From the NCBI RefSeq assembly GCF_904846315.1, contig NZ_CAJHAF010000001.1:2728001-2792000 (forward strand): DNA of 64,000 nucleotides. The letters are read 5' to 3'. Numbering within the stretch: position 1 is the first letter of the stretch; each line of letters begins with the position of its first letter. Under the pieces are notes generated by a model. The model had not been told where the DNA came from. It was given only the letters and a program-made list of their open reading frames with translations, and made no database searches. The position numbers and the translations under genes are program-made. This DNA comes from Psychrobacter jeotgali (GTDB lineage Bacteria; Pseudomonadota; Gammaproteobacteria; Pseudomonadales; Moraxellaceae). Shown in pieces: positions 46,980-55,490 of this stretch.

Positions 46980-47648
46980 ATGAAAAAGTTAATCGCTGCC
47001 GCCAGCTTATGTGTTGCAAGTTTTAGCACGCATGCTGTTATTACTGTTCCTGAATATGATGTCAATGCTGGTAAACAGATCGTTGAAACCGTCTGTGCCG
47101 CCTGTCATGGTGTAGATGGAGTGAGTGCTATTCCCGCTCAAGCCAACTTGGGTGGACAGAACGTTAGATATCTCTATAAGCAATTGGTAAACTTTAAAAC
47201 TGGACTGCGCAAAAACGGTATTATGCAGTCACAAGTTGCTAACTTGTCCCAGCAAGATATGGCCAATGTGGCAGGATACTATTCTGAGCAGCCCATTTGG
47301 AGTGTAGGTCTAGGTAATCCTGCTACTGCTGAAGCGGCAACTAAACTGTATTTGGGTGGTGATAAATCTCGTGGTGTGATCGGTTGTGCTGGTTGCCATG
47401 GTCCAGATGCTGCTGGTAATGAGTGGGCGGCTTTTCCACGTCTAGGTGGGCAACATGCTGAATATGTTGCTAATCAGTTGAAACTATTCCGTGCTGCTGG
47501 CCGTGAAGACGATATTGCTAGTGATGACCAAAAGCGGGTTAATGACACGGATAGTGAAGGCGAAAAAGGCATGATGCAGACCGTAGCGGCAAGACTGTCA
47601 GATCGTGATATTCGTATTTTATCAGACTATATAAGCGCCCTTCATTAA
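46980..47648 (+). CDS. Dihaem cytochrome c4
   Basis: A 222-residue periplasmic dihaem cytochrome. A short signal peptide (~1-19) ends at THA. Two homologous halves carry CAACH (C39-H43) and CAGCH (C136-H140). Each half shows the LGGQ-x5-YxxxQLxxF motif (LGGQNVRYLYKQLVNFKTG and LGGQHAEYVANQLKLFRAAG). Met ligands are likely in GIMQSQ and GMMQTV. Cytochrome c4 usually delivers electrons to cbb3-type or aa3 oxidases. It has its own terminator and sits near c5. Confidence 0.93.
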   Translation: MKKLIAAASLCVASFSTHAVITVPEYDVNAGKQIVETVCAACHGVDGVSAIPAQANLGGQNVRYLYKQLVNFKTGLRKNGIMQSQVANLSQQDMANVAGYYSEQPIWSVGLGNPATAEAATKLYLGGDKSRGVIGCAGCHGPDAAGNEWAAFPRLGGQHAEYVANQLKLFRAAGREDDIASDDQKRVNDTDSEGEKGMMQTVAARLSDRDIRILSDYISALH

Positions 47649-47738
47649 GCCGATTGACCGGCTTTATTACGTCGCTGGCTTTCTGATGTCATTTACTAGA
47701 TATTAGCTACTACAGCCAATTAATAAACTCTAGTCATT

Positions 47739-47764
47739 AAACCCCGTTATCGGGGTTTTTTTAT
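47739..47764 (+). terminator. Intrinsic terminator after cytochrome c4
   Basis: AAACCCCG (47739-47746), TTAT, CGGGGTTT (47751-47758) is followed by a T run to 47764. A smaller hairpin (AGCCG/CGGCT) sits right at the stop codon. Confidence 0.85.
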
Positions 47765-47792
47765 AGCTGTATATCCTCTAGGAATGGTTTTG

Positions 47793-47820
47793 TTGTACCA
47801 TAATACGGTAACACTATAAG
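47793..47820 (+). promoter_or_regulatory. Possible promoter of the membrane protein/rnfH unit
   Basis: TTGTAC (47793-47798) and TATAAG (47815-47820) are 16 bases apart, ~90 bases before the gene at 47913. The match is modest. Confidence 0.3.
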
Positions 47821-47912
47821 AAATTATGATAACCTGCGCTCAATCTATTTGCTTTTTATTGTTTTGACTAAACAGCCCCTATTATAAACTTTAGACCGTT
47901 TGGATTAAGATT

Positions 47913-49058
47913 ATGATGATCCGCTATGCTTCTTATTTTATGGCGGCTTTATTGCCGCTATTACTATTTCGCTGGTTTGCACCGGCTTCTATTGGTGAGA
48001 TTGATTTTTGGTTACTCTGGCTTTTAGCGATGGTGTTGGTTTCATTGCCAGTCGTCTATGCCGAGATTGCCCTTGCTTATCGTAGTGTCGATGAGCCGCT
48101 AGCAGGTATGCAAAAGCTGACTCGAGAGGCTGATACCAGTCCCTTATGGCGTAGCTTTGGTTGGCTGGCAGCGCTGGTCTCTATTATCATCGCAGCGCTA
48201 GTTATATCGGGTGCAGGCGTTGGTATATTGTCAGCATTGAACGAGCTTAATAGTGCTCCTGCGGTGCCAAGCTTTGCGATAGCAGGTGGTTTGATGGTCA
48301 TTGCTGTGTTACTCAGCTTATTGGGTGTAACACCACTTCCTATCGGCCTTGGCTTGATGGTTATTGGTCTATTAGTAGGACTGCTAGGCGGTTTACCGCA
48401 GATTAGCTTCGCTATGACCGCCATTAGCTTGAGTGAATGGGCACGGGCCGTAGCTCTAGCACTAGTTAGCGTTGGCGCTGGTACAGGGCTATATTGGTTC
48501 AGTCAGCATCTGGTAACCAAGCAAACCGTTACGGCCGTAGAAGGTGAGCGTTATAATGCTACGTCTAGATTGCCAGCTTCTGCTAAGTCTAGGACGTATC
48601 GTGCGTCCAAGCTGGTGCTTCCTATTTGGATATTACAGTTGGTAGTGGGTGTTATAGCGCTACTTATTAGTGGTTTAACTTTGACGCCTATTAGCCAGTT
48701 ATTGTACTGGGTAGGCGTGGTATTCGTCGCTAGCTATTTGCTCCATTATAGCGTCCAGCAGTTATCACATAAGTTCGGGCTACTGGTCAGCTTAATCATA
48801 ACTTTTATATTAGCTATTATATTAGTCATCGCTATACCCACTAACTGGCTGGTTGGGTTATTGGTTGTCATTAGCACTATAGCGGTATTACTACTATCGG
48901 TATTTGCTGGTTGGAAAATGAAGATTAGCCATTTACGTAAGTCTTTGAACTTTGGCAATGAAGCATTTTACAATCTATGGCGCATAGCTATTCGTCTGAT
49001 CGTGCCGTTAGCATTGATATTAGCGTTGATAGGTTGGGTGATGCAGTGGTTAGCTTAG
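47913..49058 (+). CDS. Compact NSS-like (sodium-dependent transporter-like) membrane protein
   Basis: A 381-residue protein with about 10 hydrophobic segments. It aligns by eye with the neurotransmitter:sodium symporter family at two places. DFWLLWLLAMVLVSLPVVYAEIALAYRS, written here only as its core VSLPVVYAEIALAYRS, matches TM2 and the following loop, with SPLWRSFGWLAAL matching TM3. FAGWKMKISHLRKSL and NLWRIAIRLIVPLALI match the C-terminal end. It is ~70 or more residues shorter than true NSS proteins, and the TM1 sodium-site motif (G-N-x-WRFPY) is replaced by LLLFRWFAP. Transport activity is therefore doubtful. It overlaps rnfH. Confidence 0.6.
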   Translation: MMIRYASYFMAALLPLLLFRWFAPASIGEIDFWLLWLLAMVLVSLPVVYAEIALAYRSVDEPLAGMQKLTREADTSPLWRSFGWLAALVSIIIAALVISGAGVGILSALNELNSAPAVPSFAIAGGLMVIAVLLSLLGVTPLPIGLGLMVIGLLVGLLGGLPQISFAMTAISLSEWARAVALALVSVGAGTGLYWFSQHLVTKQTVTAVEGERYNATSRLPASAKSRTYRASKLVLPIWILQLVVGVIALLISGLTLTPISQLLYWVGVVFVASYLLHYSVQQLSHKFGLLVSLIITFILAIILVIAIPTNWLVGLLVVISTIAVLLLSVFAGWKMKISHLRKSLNFGNEAFYNLWRIAIRLIVPLALILALIGWVMQWLA

Positions 49059-49429
49059 CAGCAGAATTAACGCAAACAGATCATTCAGCTAATGAGCATG
49101 AGCGCTCATCAACCTCTATCACGGTATATCTTGCTTATGCTGAAACTGCAACTAAGCAGCATTATAAGTCGCTACAAGTTAGTAAGGGAGCTACCTTGTA
49201 CCAAGCGCTTGCCCAAGCAGGCTGGCTAATACGGTTTCCAGATCTGGCATCGTGGTGTGAGCAAGTAGCAAGCATCGAGACGCCAGCAGCGAAACGCTGG
49301 CATGTGGGTATCTATGCCAAAAAGCAACCGCTCAGTTATCAGCTGCAGGCACAAGATCGTATTGAAGTCTATCGCAGTTTAAGCGCTGATCCAATGGCTC
49401 AGCGCTTAACTAAAAGTAAGGCCAAATAA
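49046..49429 (+). CDS. rnfH: RnfH family (ubiquitin-like fold) protein
   Basis: A ~127-residue RnfH. The core begins ITVYLAYAETATKQHYKSLQ, continues with GATLYQALAQAG, and ends VGIYAKKQPLSY and DRIEVYRSLSADPMAQR, matching E. coli RnfH in order. The role is unknown; the fold resembles ThiS/MoaD. I choose GTG 49046, which overlaps the upstream gene by 13 bases. An ATG at 48977 would overlap by 82 and add residues with no RnfH likeness; neither has a clear ribosome binding site, so coupling to the upstream gene is likely. In related genomes rnfH follows ratA near bamE and fur; here bamE and fur are adjacent, but the membrane gene replaces ratA. Confidence 0.82.
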   Translation: MVSLAAELTQTDHSANEHERSSTSITVYLAYAETATKQHYKSLQVSKGATLYQALAQAGWLIRFPDLASWCEQVASIETPAAKRWHVGIYAKKQPLSYQLQAQDRIEVYRSLSADPMAQRLTKSKAK

Positions 49430-49479
49430 CCTATTCGCTAAAAGCATTTCTTTATTATTAGCCAATAGAAGATGCTAAC

Positions 49480-49839
49480 TTAAGAAACCGGTAGAGTTTC
49501 AATACCTTCAATACGGTTGACCAAGCCATTATTATCAAAATAAATAACTAAATGTTGGCTGGCATTTTTGACATCAGCGATACCCTTACGCTCGCCTTCT
49601 GTTCCTGCTTTATAATCATAAATATAGTCCCAGCGGTTAGGCGCGAGGGTATCTCTAATAGCAGGGCTGCCTAGTAGGTACAACACTTGGTTTTGATTCA
49701 TGCCCACTTGTAATTTTTGGGCTTGAGTTTGGGTTATAGGAGTTCCTTGTGGCAGATCTATCTTATAGACACTCAATAAAGAGCAGCCAGATAGTCCAAG
49801 GGTAGCGCCTAAAGCAGTGGTGAGCAAAAGCTTACGCAT
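49480..49839 (-). CDS. bamE: Outer membrane protein assembly factor BamE
   Basis: A ~120-residue lipoprotein. The signal peptide ends at GLSGC (lipobox), followed by the BamE domain: VYKIDLPQGTPIT, then QKLQVGMNQNQVLYLLGSPA and NRWDYIYDYK. BamE is a small lipoprotein that stabilises the BamA-BamD complex inserting beta-barrel proteins such as PldA. ATG 49839 gives a standard lipoprotein start; in-frame ATGs further up (to 49935) add a Ser/Thr-rich stretch with no ribosome binding site. It is divergent from fur, a conserved arrangement in Pseudomonas and Acinetobacter. Confidence 0.9.
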   Translation of the reverse strand: MRKLLLTTALGATLGLSGCSLLSVYKIDLPQGTPITQTQAQKLQVGMNQNQVLYLLGSPAIRDTLAPNRWDYIYDYKAGTEGERKGIADVKNASQHLVIYFDNNGLVNRIEGIETLPVS

Positions 49840-50234
49840 GGAAGAGAGTGATAATAGGCTTGAGGTACGAGATGTTGACGGCTTTATCATGATAAAGTGA
49901 CTCATAAATAATGGGTTAAGCACAGCGAGTAGCAATTAGTGCCAGCCTCACCGGCAATCTTGAACAAATGATACGTCATTTACTTGCAATTGCCTACCAC
50001 TTACGACATTATTTATAAAACGCTATTCGAGGGTATGGTTAGCAGCTCAGATAAATATTATGTTTCAAATTCATAGACTTGCACTATCTTTATCAGATAA
50101 TGTTAAGCTATAGTCTATAGAAAGTAACATCAATCTAACACTAAGGTTTAATGAGCTAAGGTTGCTTTCCTATAATAATTATACTTTTATCTATTTTATT
50201 TATTTGCTAAGACTTTATAGTCAGAAGGGATATT
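49840..50234. other. Divergent bamE/fur promoter region
   Basis: An AT-rich gap of 395 bases holding both promoters. I looked for a Fur-box match (GATAATGATAATCATTATC) and found none convincing, so self-regulation by Fur is not supported here. Confidence 0.4.
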
Positions 50235-50669
50235 ATGGCTTCTATTACCAATCAAGACTTACGTAAAGCGGGATTAAAAGTCACCTTACCGCGAATCAAA
50301 ATTTTAGAACTGCTCGAAAGTGCTGAGCGTCATCATATGAGTGCTGAAGAGGTCTATAAAGCGCTGATTGAACAAGGTGAAGATGTGGGATTGGCTACTG
50401 TATATCGAGTGCTTACTCAGTTTGAACAAGCAGGTATCGTTGAGCGTCACAACTTTGAGAACAATCTATCGGTGTTCGAGATTACCCAGGAGGAGCATCA
50501 TGATCATCTGGTATGCGATATCTGTGGCAAAATTATTGAATTTCATAATGAAATCATTGAAGCTGAACAACTTAAAGTGGCTGATGAGCATGGTTTTAAG
50601 TTGTCAGGTCATTCATTAGTGCTCTACGGTATCTGTAACAATCAGGCTTGTCAGGATAGTGCAAAATAG
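50235..50669 (+). CDS. fur: Ferric uptake regulator Fur
   Basis: A 144-residue Fur. The winged helix covers residues ~5-85, with the recognition region VGLATVYRVLTQFEQAGIV. The dimerisation domain has HHDHLVCDICGKIIEF (~88-103) with metal-binding His and the CxxC zinc pair; a second Cys pair lies in YGICNNQACQ. Fur with ferrous iron represses siderophore and iron uptake genes. AAGGGA precedes the ATG. It is monocistronic, with a terminator at 50698-50730 shared with pilU on the other strand. Confidence 0.96.
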   Translation: MASITNQDLRKAGLKVTLPRIKILELLESAERHHMSAEEVYKALIEQGEDVGLATVYRVLTQFEQAGIVERHNFENNLSVFEITQEEHHDHLVCDICGKIIEFHNEIIEAEQLKVADEHGFKLSGHSLVLYGICNNQACQDSAK

Positions 50670-50697
50670 CCTTAAGCTTCTCAAAATAAAACACTAT

Positions 50698-50731
50698 AAA
50701 AAACAGCGCTCATATTGAGGGCTGTTTTTTA
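50698..50731. terminator. Bidirectional terminator between fur and pilU
   Basis: AAACAGC (50701-50707) pairs with GCTGTTT (50721-50727), extended by flanking A and T runs and an inner CTC/GAG helix. U tracts exist on both strands. Confidence 0.75.
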
Positions 50732-50782
50732 TGCCGATGGTTTTATACTAATAGATCGGGGTCGCTATTCAATGAGCTGCTC

Positions 50783-51904
50783 TTAGTTTAGGTTCAAAGA
50801 TAAACTATCTGCGCCTTCATCAAGGTTATTATCTGCATTTTTACTACTGAGTTTGATTTTTAGACGTAAATCATTAGGGGAGTCAGCATGCTTAATGGCA
50901 TCGCTATAGGTAATCTCTCCATTTTCATAAAGGTCGAACAATGCCTGATCAAAGGTTTGCATACCGCTATCTCGTGAGCGCGTCATAACTTCCTTGAGCT
51001 CATGCACTTCACCTTTACGAATATAATCACTTATTAGTTGTGAATTAAGCAAGATCTCGATAGCTACTCTACGTCCTTTGCCATCAGGAGTTGGAATCAA
51101 TTGCTGAGCGATAATAGCTCTTAGATTCAATGATAAATCCATAAATAACTGACTATGACGCTCGCTTTCAAAGAAGTGAATAATACGGTCAATAGCTTGG
51201 TTGGCATTGTTGGCGTGCAAGGTTGCAAATACTAAGTGTCCGGTCTCCGCATATTGAATAGCATAGCTCATGACTTCACGGTTACGAATCTCGCCGATCA
51301 AAATAACGTCGGGCGCTTGACGTAAGGTGTTCTTGAGACCCGCTTCAAACGAATGCGTATCGATACCCACTTCGCGCTGGGTAATGATACAGCCCTGATG
51401 CTGATGGACAAATTCGATGGGGTCCTCAATAGTAATGATATGACCATGCGAATGCTGGTTACGGTGCCCTACCATAGCAGCGAGCGTTGTCGATTTACCA
51501 GTACCAGTAGCACCTACTAATAGAATAATGCCACGTTTTTGCATAGCAAGCTCGGTCAACGAAGCAGGCAGTCTGAGCTCTTCAACCGTCGGAATTTTAT
51601 TTTCAATCTTCCGTAATACCATGCCGGCCATATCGCGCTGCATAAAAGCACTGACTCGAAACCGTGCTTGTTGCGCCTTATCGGTAATAGCAAACTGACA
51701 TTCGTTAGTTTTATCAAACTCCTCTTGTTGGCTGATGGTCATGATGCTCTTAACCAGCGCCATAGTCTGTTCAGCAGTCAAAGGCAGCTTACCAATCGGA
51801 CGGATAGCACCATTGATTTTCATTGATGGAGCAACATTGGCAGTAATAAAGAGATCGGAGCCGTTATTTTTGACCATTAAATGTAGTAGCTTATCAAATT
51901 CCAT
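50783..51904 (-). CDS. pilU: Type IV pilus retraction ATPase PilU
   Basis: A 373-residue PilT-like hexameric ATPase. Walker A is LLVGATGTGKSTTLAAM, the Asp box lies in TIEDPIEFVHQHQ, Walker B in APDVILIGEIRN, and the His box in AETGHLVFATLHANNA. The C-terminus is longer and more acidic than in PilT (NLDEGADSLSLNLN). PilU needs PilT to add force to pilus retraction in twitching and DNA uptake. It lies 30 bases downstream of pilT in one operon. The motif AIEILLNSQLISDYIRKGE replaces the AIRNLIRE box of PilT, which separates the two. Confidence 0.93.
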   Translation of the reverse strand: MEFDKLLHLMVKNNGSDLFITANVAPSMKINGAIRPIGKLPLTAEQTMALVKSIMTISQQEEFDKTNECQFAITDKAQQARFRVSAFMQRDMAGMVLRKIENKIPTVEELRLPASLTELAMQKRGIILLVGATGTGKSTTLAAMVGHRNQHSHGHIITIEDPIEFVHQHQGCIITQREVGIDTHSFEAGLKNTLRQAPDVILIGEIRNREVMSYAIQYAETGHLVFATLHANNANQAIDRIIHFFESERHSQLFMDLSLNLRAIIAQQLIPTPDGKGRRVAIEILLNSQLISDYIRKGEVHELKEVMTRSRDSGMQTFDQALFDLYENGEITYSDAIKHADSPNDLRLKIKLSSKNADNNLDEGADSLSLNLN

Positions 51905-51934
51905 AGCACGTACCTGTTATCCTTAAAAATGCAT

Positions 51935-52990
51935 TTAAATAAATGCTTCTGGCTGTTTAGCATAGGGACGAGCAACGTCTTTGGTGATGACCCCTTTTGA
52001 CACTAAGTTCTTTAGGGTTTGATCAAGGGTAATCATACCGTCACCAGCGCCGGTTTGGATAGAAGAGTACATTTGCGCAATTTTATTTTCACGGATGAGA
52101 TTACGGATGGCGGGGGTGCCAAGCATAATCTCATGGGCAGCCACTCGGCCACCGGCGCTACGTCTTAATAAGGTTTGGGAAATTACCGCTTGTAAAGATT
52201 CAGATATCATTGCTCGAATCATGTCTTTTTCAGCAGCAGGGAAGACGTCAATTACTCGGTCAATGGTTTTAGCAGCTGAACTGGTATGCAAGGTGCCAAA
52301 GACCAGATGGCCAGTTTCAGCAGCGGTCAAGGCTAAACGAATAGTTTCCAGATCACGAAGCTCACCAACTAGGATAACATCCGGATCTTCCCGCAAAGCT
52401 GAGCGTAATGCAGGCTCAAAGCCTAAGGTGTCACGGTGAACTTCACGCTGATTGATCAGGCTTTTTTTGGATTCATGGACAAATTCTATAGGATCCTCGA
52501 TGGTCAAGATATGCTCTTTTCGAGTCTCATTGATATAATCAATCATGGCGGCAAGGGTGGTTGACTTACCAGAGCCGGTAGGGCCTGTAACCAATACTAT
52601 GCCGCGTTTGAAGTCTGAGACACGCTTGAAGACATCGCCCATTCCTAAGTCATCTAAGGTAAGTACTTTTGATGGAATGGTACGAAATACGGCACCTGCG
52701 CCCCGATTTTGATTGAAAGCGTTAACCCGGAATCGTGCAAGCTTTGGAATCTCAAAAGAAAAATCTGTTTCAAAAAACTCCTCGAAATCTGCACGCTGTT
52801 TGTCATTCATGATGTCATAAATGAGCTGATGCACGACTTGATGGGTCATCGGCGGCATATTAATACGGGTCATTTCACCATCGACACGTATCATAGCCGG
52901 CATTCCAGCGGAGATATGCAAATCTGATGCTTGATGCTTAACCGTAAAGCGCAGCAGATCTTCGATACTTAAGTTACTTTTTTCAGTCAT
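51935..52990 (-). CDS. pilT: Type IV pilus retraction ATPase PilT
   Basis: A 351-residue PilT. The N-terminal PAS-like domain (~1-110) precedes the RecA-like core with Walker A VTGPTGSGKSTTLAAMI (~133-149), the Asp box in TIEDPIEFVHESK, Walker B DPDVILVGELRD, and the His box AETGHLVFGTLHTSSAAKT. The C-terminal AIRNLIRENK motif is specific to PilT and needed for retraction. The hexamer at the pilus base depolymerises the pilin fibre encoded near 19.5 kb. It is divergent from yggS across 272 bases, an order also seen in Pseudomonas. Confidence 0.96.
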   Translation of the reverse strand: MTEKSNLSIEDLLRFTVKHQASDLHISAGMPAMIRVDGEMTRINMPPMTHQVVHQLIYDIMNDKQRADFEEFFETDFSFEIPKLARFRVNAFNQNRGAGAVFRTIPSKVLTLDDLGMGDVFKRVSDFKRGIVLVTGPTGSGKSTTLAAMIDYINETRKEHILTIEDPIEFVHESKKSLINQREVHRDTLGFEPALRSALREDPDVILVGELRDLETIRLALTAAETGHLVFGTLHTSSAAKTIDRVIDVFPAAEKDMIRAMISESLQAVISQTLLRRSAGGRVAAHEIMLGTPAIRNLIRENKIAQMYSSIQTGAGDGMITLDQTLKNLVSKGVITKDVARPYAKQPEAFI

Positions 52991-53099
52991 AACCGCACAA
53001 TCCCATTAATTTATAAGCGTCAAACAAAGAAAACGTAGCAACAAATAAAACGGTAGCCTTAATTACAATTTCTTCTATTTACAGCATTATTAGTTAGAT

Positions 53100-53134
53100 A
53101 ATGTAACAATATGATAACAAAATCAAGTTACATT
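53100..53134. promoter_or_regulatory. Inverted repeat between pilT and yggS
   Basis: AATGTAAC (53100-53107) and GTTACATT (53127-53134) are perfect inverted copies 19 bases apart in the divergent promoter region. The 13-mer AATGTAACAATAT here recurs upstream of pldA at about 7873. An operator role is a guess. Confidence 0.3.
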
Positions 53135-53262
53135 AACCATCTACTACCATAAATAAATGCAAAAATATTGAAGTTTTAGACGATACTCAATTTTGTTAGC
53201 TATTATTTGTTATGCTCTCCTATGTATGATTAACCTATAAATATTAGAAGGTAAGCATCTTT

Positions 53263-54033
53263 ATGAATACCCAACCAAGCCTAAACCAAAAGTTTGATCC
53301 GCATGCTGATTTTGACAAAAATAATTCTAATAGTATTGATAAGCCGCTGCTGATCGATAATTGGCAACAAGTGCGAGGGCAGCTTGAGCAAGCTTGCAGT
53401 CAAGCACATATTAGCGACATGGATAAGGTAAAGCTCCTTGCGGTGTCAAAAACTAAACCTGCTGAGATGATTGCCTCTTTGGCTCAAGAAGGACAACGTG
53501 ATTTTGGTGAGAACTATCTACAAGAAGCTATCGAAAAGATAAAAGCACTGCAAGGCCATCAGGAGAGTGAGAATGTAGTATGGCACTACATCGGTCATAT
53601 TCAGCGTAATAAAACTCGTGATATCGCCGAGCATTTTGATTGGGTACAGACCATTGAGCGAGACATTATTGCTAAACGCCTAAACGAGCAGCGTCCGCAG
53701 GATATGTCGCCTCTTAAGGTATTGATTCAAGTTAATATTGATGATGAAGAAAGTAAATCAGGCTGTCGTCCTGAAGAGCTCCAGAAATTGATTGAGACTA
53801 TCAAGGATTATGAACGCCTGCAGCTACGGGGGTTAATGATTATCCCAGCTGTCGATGATACCGATGCGTTTATGCGCACTAAACAGTTGTTCGATGAGGT
53901 CAAACAGACTCATCCAGAGCTGGATAATTGGGATACTTTGAGCATGGGAATGAGTGGTGATATGACCGAAGCTATTGCCCAGGGTTCTACTATGGTACGA
54001 GTGGGCACCGCCATATTTGGTGCACGCGACTAA
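53263..54033 (+). CDS. yggS: YggS family pyridoxal phosphate homeostasis protein
   Basis: A 256-residue single-domain PLP-binding protein with the alanine racemase-like barrel. The PLP Lys is in KLLAVSKTKPAEM (~K60). Other family marks are DFGENYLQEAIEK, WHYIGHIQRNKTRDI, and the phosphate-binding LSMGMSGDMTEAIAQGSTMVRVGTAIFG, of which the core is SMGMSGDMTEAI. It keeps free PLP and amino and keto acid pools balanced. A ~27-residue polar lead is unusual but harmless. It is divergent from pilT. Confidence 0.93.
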   Translation: MNTQPSLNQKFDPHADFDKNNSNSIDKPLLIDNWQQVRGQLEQACSQAHISDMDKVKLLAVSKTKPAEMIASLAQEGQRDFGENYLQEAIEKIKALQGHQESENVVWHYIGHIQRNKTRDIAEHFDWVQTIERDIIAKRLNEQRPQDMSPLKVLIQVNIDDEESKSGCRPEELQKLIETIKDYERLQLRGLMIIPAVDDTDAFMRTKQLFDEVKQTHPELDNWDTLSMGMSGDMTEAIAQGSTMVRVGTAIFGARD

Positions 54034-54074
54034 ATTATTTTTGCACTATAACCATGCGCATTCAACATGCTCAT

Positions 54075-54090
54075 TTAAGCAATTGCTTAA
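54075..54090. repeat. 16-bp perfect palindrome between yggS and the CNNM gene
   Basis: TTAAGCAATTGCTTAA lies between two convergent stop codons. It may form a weak hairpin (6-bp stem, AATT loop) that ends both transcripts, but there is no strong U tract. Confidence 0.4.
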
Positions 54091-54097
54091 TTAAATG

Positions 54098-55372
54098 TTA
54101 AGGTAGGTCATCAAGTTTGGTCACCAATAACTGATTAATTTTCAGGTTATTGGTCGCCAATACTTCAAAGCGATAGTTGCCATATTCAAGACTATCGGTC
54201 TTTTTGGGGATTTTACGCAGCATATAAGTCATAAAGCCGCTAATGGTTTCGTAGTTTTCACTATAAGGCAGGCTGATGATACCGAGCGCACGCACCACAT
54301 CCTCAATAGGGGTCATACCATCGATGAGCCAAGAGTCATCAGCGCGCTGCACAATAGGCTGCTCCTCCACAGTCACCAGTTCGCCCATAACGATACTCAT
54401 CACATCTCTTAAGGTGATAACACCAACTACTAAAGCGTACTCATTAATGATAACAGCGAAATCTGCGCCAGTAGACTTAAAAGTCTCTAACACTTCAAAT
54501 AAAGATAAGTTATTGGGAATAAATAGTGCGGGTTTTAACAGCGCTTTATCGTTGAGGCTGACCTCTTGCTGCTCCAGCACTAACGCTAAGAATTGTCTAG
54601 ATTCTACGTAACCTATGATATGTTCTAGATCATCATCATTGCAAACTAAAAATTTATTGTGGGGTTGGCGAATCATAGTCTCGACCACCTCCTCAGAGGA
54701 AGCGTTGCTATCAAAATAGACGATATGTTCGCGTGGATTCATAACTGATGTGACAGTACGTGCTTGCATCTCAAAGATATTTTCGATCAGATGGTGTTCT
54801 TGTTGTTTGATGACTCCAGCTTCAGCACCAGCATCCATCACCGCATAAATATCCTCTGAGGTCATATCATCTTGACGAACTGTTGACACCCCAAAGGCTT
54901 TGAATAGCAAGTTAGCTGCGCCATCGAAAACCCAAATAATAGGCTTAAAGATAAAGATTAAAACCATCATCGGTCTGACTAACTTTACCGCAATATTGTC
55001 AGCGTTCGACATCGCCAGGCGTCTAGGCATCAAATCAGCAAGTAGAGAAAACACACTAGTGATTATGACGAAAGAGATAACCGAAGCTAATGCTTCATGG
55101 TCGAATATGCTTAGTAAATACGGACTGATTGCAGACTCGCCAATCGCCCCAGCGGAGATGGCGACCGCATTGAGCACCACTTGAACTACAGTAATGAAGC
55201 TACCAGAATGCTCTTGCATGTAGAGGACGTGAAGCGCACGCTTATCCCCCTCTTTTGCCATAACTTGAAGTTTAATTTTGCGACTGGCGGCGATAGCAAT
55301 TTCGGCACCAGAGACAAAGGCACTGAGCGCCAGTAATAAAAGAAGAAACACACTAGCAGTTAGCAAGCTCAT
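54098..55372 (-). CDS. CNNM/CorC (hemolysin C family) transport protein
   Basis: A 424-residue protein with the DUF21 membrane domain (~1-190, about four helices; SGAEIAIAASRKIKLQVMA near the start is typical), a CBS pair (~205-325; MNPREHIVYFD and INEYALVVGVITLRDVMSIV), and a C-terminal CorC/HlyC transporter-associated domain (~340-415; SWLIDGMTPIEDVVRALG). The family is implicated in magnesium or cobalt efflux; hemolysin is a historical label. It lies 118 bases downstream of nadE on the same strand but behind nadE's terminator. Confidence 0.88.
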   Translation of the reverse strand: MSLLTASVFLLLLLALSAFVSGAEIAIAASRKIKLQVMAKEGDKRALHVLYMQEHSGSFITVVQVVLNAVAISAGAIGESAISPYLLSIFDHEALASVISFVIITSVFSLLADLMPRRLAMSNADNIAVKLVRPMMVLIFIFKPIIWVFDGAANLLFKAFGVSTVRQDDMTSEDIYAVMDAGAEAGVIKQQEHHLIENIFEMQARTVTSVMNPREHIVYFDSNASSEEVVETMIRQPHNKFLVCNDDDLEHIIGYVESRQFLALVLEQQEVSLNDKALLKPALFIPNNLSLFEVLETFKSTGADFAVIINEYALVVGVITLRDVMSIVMGELVTVEEQPIVQRADDSWLIDGMTPIEDVVRALGIISLPYSENYETISGFMTYMLRKIPKKTDSLEYGNYRFEVLATNNLKINQLLVTKLDDLP

Positions 55373-55410
55373 GAAATACTCGGATAAAAATAAATGGGGT
55401 CGTTGATAAC

Positions 55411-55437
55411 AAAAAAAAGCTGGGCAAAAACCCAGCT
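55411..55437 (-). terminator. Terminator after nadE (minus strand)
   Basis: AGCTGGG (55418-55424), CAAAAA, CCCAGCT (55431-55437). On the minus strand the hairpin runs into eight T. Confidence 0.85.
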
Positions 55438-55490
55438 AATTATAAAGTAAAGCAATAAGATAGAGTTAAGTTTAAAACACTTAATAAAGC

